Assembly: GCA_015680685.1 (NCBI GenBank)
Contig: MNCI01011140.1
Location: forward strand, 491,801 to 555,800
DNA length: 64,000 nt
Direction of reading: 5' to 3'
Source: Gnetum montanum
Taxonomy: Eukaryota; Streptophyta; Gnetopsida; Gnetales; Gnetaceae
Of the stretch, positions 7,430 through 20,600 are shown piece by piece (within the stretch, counting starts at the first letter, position 1; the number at the start of each line of letters is the position of its first letter). Below the pieces are notes generated by a model. The model saw only the letters and a program-made list of their open reading frames with translations, was not told the origin of the DNA and did not search any database. A program made the position numbers and the translations under genes.

Positions 7430-10400
7430 AGCATAATGGGGCTTCAAGTACGAATGGTTCATTGGATTGGCAAACTCATTGCCATCTTGATTAGTAAGCT
7501 TGAATGCTCCATTTTTGTAGGTCTTAGTGACCAAGAAAGGCCCTTCCTAGTTGGCTGAGAATTTTTCCATGGGTTCACAAATGGCCTTGAGGACTAGATT
7601 CCCTTTCTTAATTGGGTGTTGATGCTGGTTGTGACGATGCTTTTTTCATTACCTTTCATCATACCATTTGATGTGATTAAGCATCTGTATGCACTCCTCC
7701 TCTATTAAGGTAAGGTCTATGAGCCTCAACTCATCACTCTAAGCTTCATCAATAAAGTTCAAGAAGATCACCTAGAGTGATGGAACCTGCAATTAAAGGG
7801 GCAAGATTTCTTCATAACCAGAGAAAAGATTGTAAGGCATCTTACCTATTGTTGTTTATTGTGTTGTGCAATAGGCCTAGAGTGCATGGACTAATTGCTC
7901 ATGTCATCACTATTTTCTATTGTTTAGCATCTTCTTCATAAGGTTGACAATGACTTTTTTTGTCACCTCTGCTTGTCCATTTGCCTATGGGTAGTATCGC
8001 AACAAGAAGGAATGTTTGATACCATAGCACTCACAAAAGGCTTTAGTTTCAACACTACTAAACTATGGTCCATTGTCTGTTACTATGATCATGGGTAAGC
8101 CGAAACGTGTTACTATGTGATCAAGCATGAATTTGCAAACTTATTGCAATGTTGTCTTCCTAAGGAAAATAGCCTCAACCCACTTGGTGAAATATTCAGT
8201 TGTAGTTATGATGAAGCCATGTCCTATGAAGGTCTTAGGGATTATAGGTTTAATGATGTCCAATCCCCAATGTTGGAATGACCACATGATTTGCATTGTG
8301 TGTACTTTATTTGATGGCACATGCATTAAGTTGCCATGCCATTGACACACATCACATGTTTTGACCTTGGAGATGCAATCATGCTCCATGTAAGGCCAAT
8401 AATAGCCCAAGTATCTAATCTTCGTTTTCATTGCCCTAAGTGCTATGTGACCTCCACACAGTCCCTCACGGACTTGTCCAACGATTGTTTGCACTTCGTT
8501 GTCACTTACACAAGTTAGTAGTATGCCATTATAGGATCTACGACATTACATGTTATTGTCCATAATGATGTACTACTGCAAACATTTATGCACTACATTC
8601 TTTTGAGTAGTAGTTAAGTGTTGTATAGGCTTAACCTGTAAAAGATATGCCTTAATGTTGTCATACCATTCTCTTGCATGGGTCATGCTAATTGTAGTTA
8701 TAGATGCAACATTTGTGATTTGCATGATAGACGTAGTGCAATCCACCATTGAGGTGGGCAATGGAACATGTCAGGTGTGGTGCTTAAGGCTAATGTTGCT
8801 AATGCATCGGCTATGACATTCTTATTTCAAGGAATGTATTGGACATCTACTGTTGCAAACTATTTAAGCAAGTGCTTTGCTAGGTCACATTAAGGTTGTA
8901 AATGTTGGGCCTTGCAGGCATAAACCTCTATCACATGGTTAACCACTAATTGTGAGTTGCCTTAGATTGCTAGATGTTGGATTCTTAGGTCACATGCTAC
9001 AAGGATACCTCAGAGGTGACCTTCATACTCCACCATGTTGTTAGTGCAAGGGAATGCAAAACAATATGTGAAGGGTCAAATCTCTTTAGAGGGAAGCATG
9101 ATAACAATAGTGGTGATACCCCCTTGGGAGGTTGAAGCTCTGTTAAAATGCAAGAGTGCCTCGTAGTTGTTGGGTGCTTAACTAACACTGCTAATGTGCT
9201 CATCTAGGAATTTAGGATCTATTGTTGCTTGATGGTTAACTAGCAAAACCATAAGTTATGTGGCTATAGCTTGATCATTTGTCAAGGCTTATGCAATGTA
9301 ATGTAGGTCAAACTCCATCGTTATTACTTTCCATCATGAAAGATGAGTACTTTCATGGATATTCATTGTAATTGCTTGGAGTACATTATTTTTGCAAATG
9401 TTGACTTTATTGTAGAAAAGCTAATGCCTCCACTTCTTGAGTGAGAAGACTAAGGTAAGGAAGTACTTTTCCACATCATTGTATTTTGCTTCATGGGCAA
9501 CTAATGCATGGCTCAAGTAGTAAACTAGGACTTCTATTCCATCATCTCACTTTTGGCAAAGCAGAGAAGCAATGGATGTGTTAGAAATGGCAAGGTAGAT
9601 GTAAAAGGATTTATCTACTTACAAAGGATGAATCATAAGAAGTTGTGCTAGCTCTTGCTTAAGATTGTCAAATGCTTATTTGCATTGAGCTATCCACTCA
9701 AAGTAGGCTCCTTTCTTGAGTAGATGTTGCATTGGCTGTAACTTATCAATTAATTATGTGATATACCTATGTATGAATTGCAATCTACCTTGTAACCCTC
9801 ATAACTCCTTAAGGTTGGTTAGAGGTTTTAAATTGGTTATGGCCTTAACCTTGTTGGGGTCCATGTGTATGCATACTTTGGATACTACAAAACCAAGCAT
9901 CTAGTCCATTCTAACGTCAAAAACACACTTCTTGGGGTTCAACCTAAGATCATGTTTCAAAAAATGTTTAATCACTATGTCTAAAATTTTTACATGGTTT
10001 TGAGCTGCCTTGGAGTTAACTACAATGTCATCGATGTAGTCATTGAGCAGGCTTAGCATGTAATCACTAAAGATGTCTGTCATTACTCACCAATACATTG
10101 CTACTACATTCTTAACTCCGAACACCATCATGGTATAATAGAACATACCCCAAGGGGTCATAAAGGTTATGTTGAGTTGGTGCTCAAGGTTGATCCTAAT
10201 TTGGTTGTAGCCTAAGAACTCATCCATGAAGGATAACAAGGTGTGACCAGCCATGGTATCAATTAGTTGATTAATACTAGGCAATAGAAAATCATCTATA
10301 ATGGTTACCTTATTCAAGTCCCAAAATTCTATGCAAATGTGTATACTTTTGTCTTTCTTGGGTACAACTACGATGTTGGAGACCCAGTCTATGTAGTTAG

Positions 10401-10940
10401 AAACTCAGATGAAACCAGCTTTGTAAAGCTTGGTGATTTCATCATGGATGGCCAATGCCACCTCAGGACAAACATTGCATGCTTTTTGTTTGACTAGCTT
10501 AATGCAAGGATCTAGGATAATATTATGCTAGACTAGTTAAGGGTCTAGGATTGGCATGTCCTCATATGACCATGTGAATGCCTTGATGTCATGGTTTAGC
10601 ACTTTGGTGATGTCTTGGACATGTTGAGGATCTAGTGAGAAGCTTAGTTTTAGCATTTTTTCCTTGCCATTGGGTGTTGTTGTGTGGATCTCAATGAGGG
10701 GATCCTTTGTGATGTCCCCTTCCTCTAGATTAAGAGCCTCAACTAGATAGTTGGGCCAATCTAATAGTGTCTCTATGGATGCTATGTATTTGGCATAGGT
10801 TGTAGTCTCAAGGTCTAGGCAATGTGGATCAATGCATTGCTTGATGTTTCCATGAGGTCCCATGAGGACCAGAGGTGATAAAAGTTGCTCAAGCATGGCC
10901 ATGCCATATTCTTGCAAAATAAACAAGCAAAACATTAAGA
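7430..10940 (-). pseudogene. X1 pol: RT, RNase H, second RNase H, integrase (Tat lineage)
   Basis: Order on the minus strand: pre-RT segment 10537-10935 ending in FTWSYEDMPILDP; RT 9901-10317 with FLDEF-type core (LLSFMDEFLGYNQIRI) and catalytic YIDDIV; RH and connection about 9200-9880; a second RNase H about 8800-9200 with CTNNMVEYE and ADALATLA; integrase 8141-8494 with a zinc-binding HX-GGH/CDVCQWHG module and WGLDIIKPI carrying the first catalytic Asp; C-terminal end near 7440. Two RNase H domains are typical of the Tat lineage. Many in-frame stops are present and the first Asp of the second RNase H is Asn (HFNRAST, against HFDGAST in X2). It is inactive. No protease or gag sequence adjoins RT; these lie 6.6 kb upstream. 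Confidence 0.85.
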
Positions 10941-11037
10941 GGCACCTATCTTAACCAAATTAATATGCACAAATGAATGAAAAGCAATGCAATGAAAATT
11001 TGCCTAAGTATGCAATAAAGGCTATAAGGAAAATAGG

Positions 11038-11135
11038 CATGTGTGTGCTAGTTTTAGGCCTTGGTAGGTCATGTGTGCCAGTTTTAGGCCTTATCATACT
11101 GTGTGTGCCAATTTTAGGTCTTAACAGACCATAGA
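11038..11135 (-). repeat. Spacer-edge minisatellite (RT side), X1
   Basis: Three copies of TGTGTGCCAGTTTTAGGCCTT at a spacing of about 35 bp. The core GTTTTAGGCCTT is the reverse complement of the AAGGCCTAAAAC core found at 24385-24570 and 29512-29725, so it belongs to the family of repeats that mark the spacer edges in X elements. Confidence 0.7.
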
Positions 11136-11139
11136 AGCA

Positions 11140-13180
11140 TCAGACATGTGGTTAGGAAGTGAAATCAACTAGGGCATTACTAGGCAACAAAACATTGGAA
11201 ATTTTGGCTAAGGCATTTACAGGGTGATGAAAAGTTACAAATTTTGACTAAGTGTGGGTGACTACTTTCTCACCCAAATATGCTCTCACCCAACTACCCT
11301 CTTACCAAAAGTTGAAAATTTTGGCTAATTGTGGAGCATAGTCCTAGATTGGTCAGGAATTAAATCTCCCTAAGAGGGTATATAGGTGCATTTTACCATG
11401 GGTAGGTTGTCATTTTCAAACTTTCAAATGTAAGATCTAGAGTGTAGTCTTGCCATTGCCATTGTTTCAAGCTACCAGTGAAGATTGTAGTTGAAGCAAG
11501 ATGATGCATTAGATTGGATGCTTACACCTAGGACTAGCAAATGTGGATGAGGAGGAATGGGCACTAGGTTGTATACTATAGGCATGCATGGAAGAGAGGA
11601 GGTTGTCGATGTCTACTAGGTACCCCAACTAAGCTCTTCCCTTTACCATTTTTCACTTGGTCGTTCTACACTTCAAGGGTTTGGGCTTTGGGAGCATATT
11701 TGTTGATGCCCTACCATGGCAAGGGCTACCGCCGCTACAATCTATTTTAGCAACCACAGCTAAGGAGGGCATGCAAGGGAGGGTCTTTTTTTTATCATTG
11801 CTCTATTTTTTGATACATGTGGTGCTATGAGATTCCTTGTGTGGGTTGTGGGGAGGCTACAAGTTACTATGGTATGGTTGTTGGCACATGGCATGGTGCG
11901 GCTAGGGGTTGCACATGGGATTGCAAGGCTAGTTAGGGTTTGACTACTACTAGCATTTTCTAAGGACACATATGGGGTTTGTGCAAATTTTTTTTTGAGA
12001 AAAATACTTTTCTATTTAAATGTAGCATGGGTAGAACAAGGCAGGGATTAGGGTTTTGGCTACTAGGGATGGTTTGTCGTAGGGCAGAGGGAGTTGTGGG
12101 GTTTCATCTCTAATTTTTTTTGTTTACTTACTATGGATAGAAACTAGGCATGGTGCATGCCACAAGGGATGCACTAGTGAATGTGCCTTGCAACATGCTA
12201 TAAGGGTTGTGGGGGCAATTGTGCCCCTCAGCATGACTGTGTAGTTTTAGGGGCGATGAGGGTGCTTAGCACTAGGGTGCATGTTTAGTTCATTTGTTTT
12301 TTTTTAATTTGGAAAAAATTTGAAAAATTGGGATAGTAGTTGTGGAGGGCAAGGTAGGGCATAGGTGTGGCACATGGCAACACCATGGGTATGAGCATGA
12401 GGCACGTAGGCTAGTGCAGGATGCATAGGGTGTAGTGGGTGTGGCAATGTGGAGAGGGCAATGGGACGTCACATGGCACTACAATAGGACATGTTGTGCA
12501 GAGAGCATTGGGCCAATGGCCAAAAATTTTTTCCCTATAGGCTGCAACCAGGACTACACTCCTCATGCCTTGAAGGCATAGTTGATGTCTACTTTGAAAG
12601 TTACTTTTTTTGAACTACACGCTATAGAGAGTGTAGTCACAGTGCCCACAGTTAGAAAAATTTACCTTTTTCTAGACTATGCTCTCTATGGAGGTAGCCC
12701 AAAGTTAGAACATTTTTCAAAATTTAGGACTATGCTTTCCACTATGATAGTGTAGAGTTAGAAAAAAAATTCTAAATTTTTTGAACTATGCTCTCCATAG
12801 AGATAGTCTAGAGTTAGAAAAAAAATTGCAAAAGTTCTGTAAATTAAACATAATGGTAAACTTACAAAATGTAATAATGTTAATCATGCAAACTGCAATA
12901 ATGCTAAACCATTGAAAACATGTTGATGCTAAACCTATGAAACTTGTGAAATAAAATACTAATCCTATGCAAACATGCTATGCCTTGGTGAGTACCAAGC
13001 ACATCAAATAAGTTGGTTAACATCCTATACCCATGGGGCCCCAAAGGGCATTGCCAAAATGAAAAATTTCTACTAATTCATGTTATATTATGTTAACTTT
13101 GCTAAACTTAATTTAATGATTTTATGTTAAAATTTGCATCTATGTATGTATACTAATGCTTTGTTTATTTCTTTGGCTAG
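11140..13180. other. X1 spacer, non-coding
   Basis: No coding sequence was recognised in about 2 kb. At 11230-11350 and again at 12540-12830 there are degenerate repeats of about 60 bp built on GACTATGCTCTCCAT followed by AGTTAGAAAAA. The same words recur in the X1 leader (21200-21440) and LTR (22420-23390). Confidence 0.55.
12540..12830. repeat. ACTATGCTCTCC array in X1 spacer
   Basis: About four units of roughly 60-75 bp. Each has an inverted pair of the type ACTATGCTCTCC / GGAGAGTGTAGT followed by AGTTAGAAAAA and a T-rich tail. It is degenerate but clearly periodic. Confidence 0.6.
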
Positions 13181-13378
13181 TGTAGAGTGCTGTTGAAGCC
13201 TATCTTGATCATTGTGGAGCTCATGGGAATCTTGTGTTGCATGAGCAAGCCTATTCACAGCACGCCTACACCAGATATGTAGGTGGGTGTTTAGGCAATA
13301 TGGTTTTGACTAGGGGCTTGTGAGTTCTTGGAGTACATACTATAGTAATTTAGCATGATTATGTAATAACACTTAGCA

Positions 13379-16300
13379 ATGGAGGCTGCTAGTGCCATAA
13401 CCAAGATGTTGCTACGTAGGGCTAACTAGGACATCTTGATGTTCATCTCAGATGAGATCACTTCTAGTAGTGATGAAGTAGGTGATTTAGGTAGAGGCCC
13501 TAGGAGTACTTAGTGCCTATCCAAGATATGACACATGATAGGGTTTAGTTGCTATAACAAGATCAACACCCTCTTTGTCATGCTATGAGTGCACACCCTA
13601 TTCCAAAATCCACCTAGAATTATCTACTATGCTAAAGGGTAAGTGCTCTTATGGTGTTCATAGTTTATCTTTTGCTACTTGCTCATGCTATCTTGCTAAT
13701 GGCTCATGCTTAGTGCCAGATTCAGAGTTGATGAGGAGAACCTACAAGATGAGGCAGATGCTCTAGCCTTAACCTGCACTACCCTGGAGGTATTCTCCTC
13801 TAGCTTGAATGTTCAAGAAGCTGTGCTTAAGTAGGTGGGGTCTAATTTGAAGATTTACCTTACCTACTAACCGATGGCATATGAGTAATGAAAGATCGAT
13901 GACTAGTTGGATGAGGAGTGGGCCATCAATGTGATCAACACCAAGGAGATGTTTGCAGTGCCACATATATCTTGTAGTCCATTTGTGCCATGTATGCATT
14001 TAAGTTTTAGCTCATGTTCTTGCTTATGTGTTTCTTTTAGTTTACCTTTTGCATGATGCTAATGTTATTTTACCTTGGTTGTATCTGTAGTTTCTTCAAG
14101 CGAGGTGATGGTGGTTACAACATGCCACATAGAGGCCATCCTCATCAAAATATGGTAATATAGAGGGTGCATAGCACTGGCTGTGCCACAAGGTCTTAGA
14201 GACACTGATAGCTAGGCTCATGCATGTAGGATTTATGGACCCATTTTTGGCCCTTAGCCCAAGTATTTTGGTGGCCAAAATGGTCACTATCATTGACTCC
14301 TTCAATAGTGGCATTAGGCAGTTTGTCACCCAAGTACGTGGTGTGAGGGTAGTGCTCAACCTTAGAAAGGCCTTCTTTTTTGACCTATTTGGCCTTCCCA
14401 CTAATGGCCTATTGATTGTTGATAAGGCTAGCAGGGAGGTGGACCACAAAGGAAAGATAAAGGATTGGCTGGGAGCCACCCAATCTCATAAGGGCATACC
14501 AATCAAGGATGTGCTTATGCCTAAGGTATAGTAGCTCTACCTTCTTTTCCACACACATTCCTTTCCAAGGTTGCTCTCCCAAGGAAAGATCCTTGGGGTG
14601 GAGTAGGTTTGGATGATGAAATAGGTGCTATTCGAAGGCACAAGGTTCAACTAGGCTACTTACATTGCAACTAGCTTGCATGCAGAGATTTTTAGGCTAC
14701 GATTTAACATGTAGGCAAGATCCCATGTTCACTTCATGTTCTTTGTGGGGTACCTATGAAGGTTAGTGGATCTCCTAATTGTATGTGATAATGGATGTTT
14801 AGTGGTGCAAGACCACAAGTAGCTATCCAAACCATGGAAAAAGCAGTTTTTTATGACCACACAGTCACAGGACCCCCTATAGGAGATCGATGAGTCATTA
14901 TTTGTAATGACTAAAGGTCCCATGGGGCAGTCACACTACTCACATGATAGCATAGGTGAGGGTCCTCGTATTGGCACTGGAATGTGAACAAGGTATATTG
15001 TTATATTGCAGAGATGGTGGGACCATCTAAGGTAAAGATTAAGAGGCCACATCCTACGAAGGAGGTTGCCCCTTAGGCCAAGAGGCCAGTAGCAAGAAGA
15101 TCCATTTTAGGCTTCAAGGATTATGCATAGAGGTTGGAGGTTAGTATTTATAACTTGTTAGATGCATATATTGTATTAATGTATGTTTATCTTTTTTTAT
15201 GTTTTTTTTATGATATACTATTAACTAGTACTAATGTGTCATGTGTATGTGTTGATAGCAAAGACTAGAGAGAGGATTACCAAAGTAGTGGCCAAGGTAA
15301 TAGAAGGAGCACCCCCTCAAGTTGAGGAGGGGAAGGCTCATGGAGATGAGTTACCTAAGGTGATAAAGACCCTCTAATAATTAGAGGAGAAGGGGTTGCT
15401 CCACTTTGATGGGGGTGATTTTGATTGCCTATTTGATGGCATACAGCTAGATGACCTCCCTGCACTCATGCCTAAGGGCTTATTAGGTAAGTACTTTGTG
15501 TTGCCATCTATTAGCATCCTTTGCTCTAGCCTCTTTGGCTATTTACTTATATGCTAATTGCATCAGTGTGTTACAGCCTCAGATGTTTATACTAGTAGTC
15601 CCACCCCTACCTACTACATGGAGCCATGGGTAGACATGCTTGATAAATTTGCCTTTGTGGAAGGCATCATTGAGGACATGGTGGATCATTTGTAATAGGT
15701 AGATCCCAAACTTGGTATATTTTTTATGTTTCTTTGCTTTATATTACTCTATCGATTGAATGCTTAGTTTATGGCTAAGATTAATCACTTGTTACATGCC
15801 AATAGGTTCTAATCTTTTGTGAGATTTGAGTAGGATGGCCAAGGTAGATGCCCTCCCTGAGCTCCATATTAAGGTAGATTAGGTGTCTCATCACATGTAT
15901 GAGACAATGAGCAAGTGTGCACTTTTCTATGCAAAGGCATTGTGGGTCTACAGGTGCTCAAACGAGCACCTATGAAAATGCATACATGAGCTAAAAGAGA
16001 CAGTGATAAGCTAGGATATGAAGATCGGAGACCTTCAATCCTAATATAGCTTCCTAGCAGCCAAGTGACAAGGAGATAACACCTAGAGAACCTCTAAGAT
16101 AGAACATGATTGATATTAGTTGGCTCTCAAAGGTAAGAATGAGGTCACATAAGAGGTGATAGAGCAGTGGTTCCAAATGGAGTTGCTCACCCAAAAGAAT
16201 CAAGACTAAAAGAATTATAGCACTAAGGTGTATTAGTGGGGAAAACTTAGAAGAACCAAAAATACCAATACAAGAATAAGTGTGATGTGTACCTTCGATG

Positions 16301-16805
16301 GTATAAGGAGGAGTATGTTGAATGCTGCTACCTTGAAATGTTCCTTGAGGTAATTGGTAGGAGGTAGGCTTATGAGTTGTTCACTCAATATACAGTGGTG
16401 AGTGGCTCTCCCAAGTGATAGATCACCATCCCTTCAGGAGAGACTTCCTCTACTACCTTTTCCATGGAGCCATCCGCATGGACTATCGTAAACAAAAGCA
16501 AGAACCTTGAGGGGATTGACTTTGGCCAAGAGGATAGATGTAGCTTTCCAAGGTCAAGATCCTCCGAAGCTTGGAGGTTGGCCTTGAAAATTTACCTTCA
16601 AAAGACACTGATGTTGAACCCTCTCAAGTTACTTGTTGATTTTTTATGATTTTTCATCTTTTAGGTTAGCTTATGTATTACAAGTTTGCTTACTAACTAC
16701 TCATTTTTGTTGCAATTGTGGTAGTAGGTACTAGGAGATATTGTGGGCCCTAGTGATGTAGTGGGAGAAGAAGAAGCTCCACCTCCACCTAGTGCCACTA
16801 GTTGA
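13379..16805 (+). pseudogene. Antisense multi-exon gene inside X1
   Basis: Oriented opposite to X1. A likely start ATG at 13379 opens MEAASAITKMLLRRAN; the stop TGA at 16803-16805 follows a Pro-rich tail (EEEAPPPPSATS). Exon-like blocks are joined by GT-AG introns: donor GTAAGT at 13639; donor GTAAGT at 15487 with acceptor ending 15576; others are likely before 14100, 15260 and 15810. The best block (14220-14531) has GFMDPFLALSPS, FVTQVRGV and LFGLP, which faintly recalls plant transposon-associated domains seen in extra ORFs of Tat elements (plant mobile domain or similar); this is tentative. A second block near 14640-14930 and a charged C-terminal part at 15840-16250 follow. A homologue with the same order and end lies at 52365-55810. 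Stops and frameshifts make this copy inactive. Function is unknown. Confidence 0.65.
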
Positions 16806-16989
16806 GCACGACCTAATGTAGCCCTGTTGTTTGGCATTTTTGCTATCTTTTGCTATGTCTTTGCTACATGATGTTGTTGCTCATGTCATGTACTATTATT
16901 CATGTGAGATGTAATGAATGCATTTGCTACTTGAAGTGTATAATGTGTAAACTTTCTTTTTATTTGCTATGTGCTTTTTATTTGCAAAG

Positions 16990-17315
16990 CACTTGCTATG
17001 CTTACTATGTGATTAGTGAATGTTCTAAGTTAGAATTATGCGATGATAGTACAACAAGGTTGTTGCGAGCCCCATGTGAGTTTAAGGTCTTAGTAGGAGG
17101 GTTGATGATAGTTTCATGTCATTTTAGGCCATACATTGGTAGGTTAAGGCCATGGCAGGTCATAAGGGTAGAGTTACAAGTGTTAGTTTAAGGTCATTTT
17201 AGGCCATAACAATAGTTTAAGGCCATTCCATGCCATCCATTGCTAGTTTAGGGCCATGGTGGGCTGCACATTGCTAGTTTAAGGCCATGGAGAGCCACAT
17301 AGTACTATTTCTCTT
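16990..17315 (-). repeat. Spacer-edge minisatellite (protease side), X1
   Basis: About seven degenerate units of roughly 30-45 bp with the core AGTTTAAGGCCATGG and CATTGCTAGTTT. On the minus strand the core reads GCCTTAAACTAGCAATG, the same family as the repeats at 24385-24570. It separates the end of the antisense gene from the end of gag-protease. Confidence 0.75.
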
Positions 17316-17319
17316 TTTG

Positions 17320-17600
17320 GGATTTTGTCTTTTCTAATTTTTATGTATTTTTATGTTTTTCATGCATAAGCTAATAACTACTAAAGGATAAAATAAATGA
17401 TCAAATGTGTAGACTAAACAAAATGTATAAACAAAGTAGACAATGTGTAATCTAAGAAATAAAGCTAAATGTAAATGCATAAACAAATGTAATGTAAGAG
17501 AAAAGTGAAATGCATGGCTAAATGTAAAAGCAAAGGGTAGACAGGCACCTACCATGTGTTTGACTAAGGAGATACTTAGTTGCATAGTAGCTTCCTAACT
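17320..17600. other. AT-rich junction in X1
   Basis: Non-coding AT-rich sequence with repeated AAATGTA words between the minisatellite and the end of gag-protease. Nothing else was recognised. Confidence 0.4.
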
Positions 17601-20600
17601 CGGCGTGGGTTAGGAGACACATAGGGCCTAGATGATACTATGTAGTATTCACCTTAACCTTCTTCTGCTATGTTAAAGGGAAATTCTATCCATAAAGCAT
17701 CCTCTGAGAGGTCATTAGCTTCCTTTTTTTGCTTAAGTGGGTTAGCCTCATGCATTTCATCCTCATCCTTTGCTATAGACGCTTCATCAAGGAGCTCCAC
17801 CTCTGACCCTTGCTCCATGTCAATGTTGTTAATGGCAAGAGGGGCTATGTTGTCATTGTGGATAATGACCTCATCACCTTCATATGGAAGGTGGATTTCT
17901 TGGTGGATGGGAGATAGCCCATAATTGGGCCAACCAAGGCCTACCCAACATTAAGTTGAAGCCTGGCATTTCCTCTACAATGATGAACTCAATAGTACTA
18001 GGGAATTCTTCCCCTACCATGAAGGCTATTATGATGGTTTTCCTTATAATGATGCATGACTCATTGAAGGATTTTAGGTATGTTGTCTTTGTAGGTTTGA
18101 TCTGCTCTATTAGGCCAAGTTTGTCAACGACGATGTATGGATGACATTTTTTTTTCCCTTTCATCAATGTGCACCCTATAGATTTTTTATTTTCCAACAC
18201 ATATTGTGATAAACATGGATGTTGTGATGACCTTATCCTTCTCAAGGTTGACCTTAATTACCTCATCATGGAATGCTAGGGGGTGTTGAGCTCAATTCCC
18301 ATGATACAAGAGGCAACATCACAGCATGACTGGAATGTTCATCTACTAGGATGTTCTCTATAATAGGAATGAATGTCAACATTTGAACTAGTGCTTTGCA
18401 ATGGGTAGAGGAGGTTATAATCAAGTTATACAGGCTCAACATTGAGTTCTTTTGCTTTAGTGCTTGCTTCACCTAGGCTAGTGCATCTAGGAATTCCTTG
18501 TTAGTGTCTACCATTTTGTGGACCTTAACCTCCTCCATGCAGCCTAAGAGATGAATCTCTCATGGGGGAGACTTGGGCTTTGCTTTCTTGGCCTATTTTG
18601 AGGCCTCGGTGCCCAATTGCAACTTGTTAGTGATGGCATTTTTGGTTGTTTTGTCCATAGGGGCTATGAAAGGGGGACTATTTTGGGTTGGCCTAGTTCT
18701 CTGTACTCTTGATGTTGTCTAATCATCTTATTAGCAAGATTCTCATCATGCCTCCTAGGTTGCCATCCAGATGGTCTATTAGTGTTTCCAATAGGATTGG
18801 TTCTTGGGCAAGGAGGAGCTAATGCATTATCCACTACTGAACTTTGGATAGGTGTAGGGTTAGCATGTTGTGGCACCCTACCAACAAAGGGTGGCTAAAA
18901 TATTACTACCACAACATGTTTTGGAACCCTGACCACAAAGGGTGTTGTAGGTTCTTGAGGTGGCACTCTAATGATGAAAGGGGGCCTCAAACCTATGGAA
19001 ACTAAGGGGACCCCTACATTGCCAAAGAGCACATGGATCATGAATGGTCACTACACCAACTCTAGGTTGTCATCAATAATGATAGCATTGATGATCATCT
19101 ACATTTAGATGGTTCTTATATACCCTCATTGATTGGTTTTGAGGACTCACTAAGTTGGTAGCATCGAGCACCAACTTTCCTATGTTAATCATTCATTGTA
19201 CATCATCCTAAAAAGCCTAAAATGTTTTAGCAATTGGTAATAGTGATAAAACCTATCTAGCTTAAAATGTTTTGGCACCAGTGGCTCATTTGAGGCTACT
19301 AATGTGGAGTTTCTCAGGATCTTACAGTATCAGTCATGTCTTTTGTGAGTCTCCTCAAACATCTTCTTATATTGGATGTGTCCAGATTTCATCAATTGGT
19401 TTAGTAATTCCAAAGGTTTAAGTGGTAGTGGGGTATATTTTGAACAATCCTTGAGCTCAAAGTTGGGCCTTAAAGCTACTTGCATTGTGGCTACCAATTC
19501 TATGGGCTAGTTGGTTGTTACACTAGAGCCAATAGTCTTATTTTTGTTCAGGGCCTTAGGTGGCTTAGCTATTGGCTTTGGATTAGTTGTTTTGGCCTTG
19601 TTGGCCATAGTTACCATAATTGTAGTTTGTTTCCCATTTTCTTTATCTTTCTTGTCATGTAAGTTCTTATAGGCCACATAGGTTGGATCCTTGCTAGCTT
19701 CTACCACATCTTGTATGCTTTTAGTTTGGGCAAACACTTAGCTTAGGGATTATCGGGTCAAATAGTACAACTTTGACTTAATAAAGTCATTGACTACATC
19801 CTTGAAGATGGCCAGAAGGTGCATCTTTGCTATAGGCTCACAAATTTCATTCAATGATGCACTCTAAAATTGGATAAACTTCTACATGGGCTCTAGATGT
19901 CCTTGCTTGATTTGCATCAGCTGGTTAAGGGTAGTTTTAGGCTTCAACTTATACTTGAAGCACGTAACGAACTGACTCAGTAGATCCTCTAAAGAGGAGA
20001 TTGAGGCCCTAGGTAATGCTTGGTACTAGTTGAGTGTCTTGCTAGTTAGTGACATGGTAAAGACATGTATGATAGCATGTGGCCATGTCTACAATAATAG
20101 GCACTTAATCCAGAAGATCACTGGGTGGGTGTTAGGATTTCCTTCATCATTGTACTTGGTGAAGTGAGGAAGTGGCATCCCCATTTGGAGAGTCAGTGGT
20201 GGAATAACATAACTTATGGGATCATCCTGGTAAAAGTCCACCATGTGAACCATTTTGAAGGAGGTGGCCTTGAGTCACTTGACCTCTTTTATCAAGGTTT
20301 GGATAAACTAGAATGCTTGATCCAAACCTTGGGATGCAGTAGTGGGCTACGTTAGTTATGTTGCCCACTATGCTGATTACGTGGTCCATGACCTAGCTAT
20401 AGGTTGTGGGTCCACATGAGATGCTTGCTAAAATGGTTGTGTCATAGGCATAGTGGCTAGGGCCCACCATGCATGTGCAAGTTAAACCACTATGAAGGGT
20501 GCTAATGAGATAGGTAGGGCATAAGACACCTGAGTCATCTATGGCTGAGAGATATGCATAGTGTGCACGTAGGGCTATGTGGACATGATGGTTACTAGCA

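Noticed and set aside
14096-14479. 127-residue minus-strand ORF
   Set aside because: It is the shadow of the plus-strand antisense gene, whose frame is the one conserved in X2.
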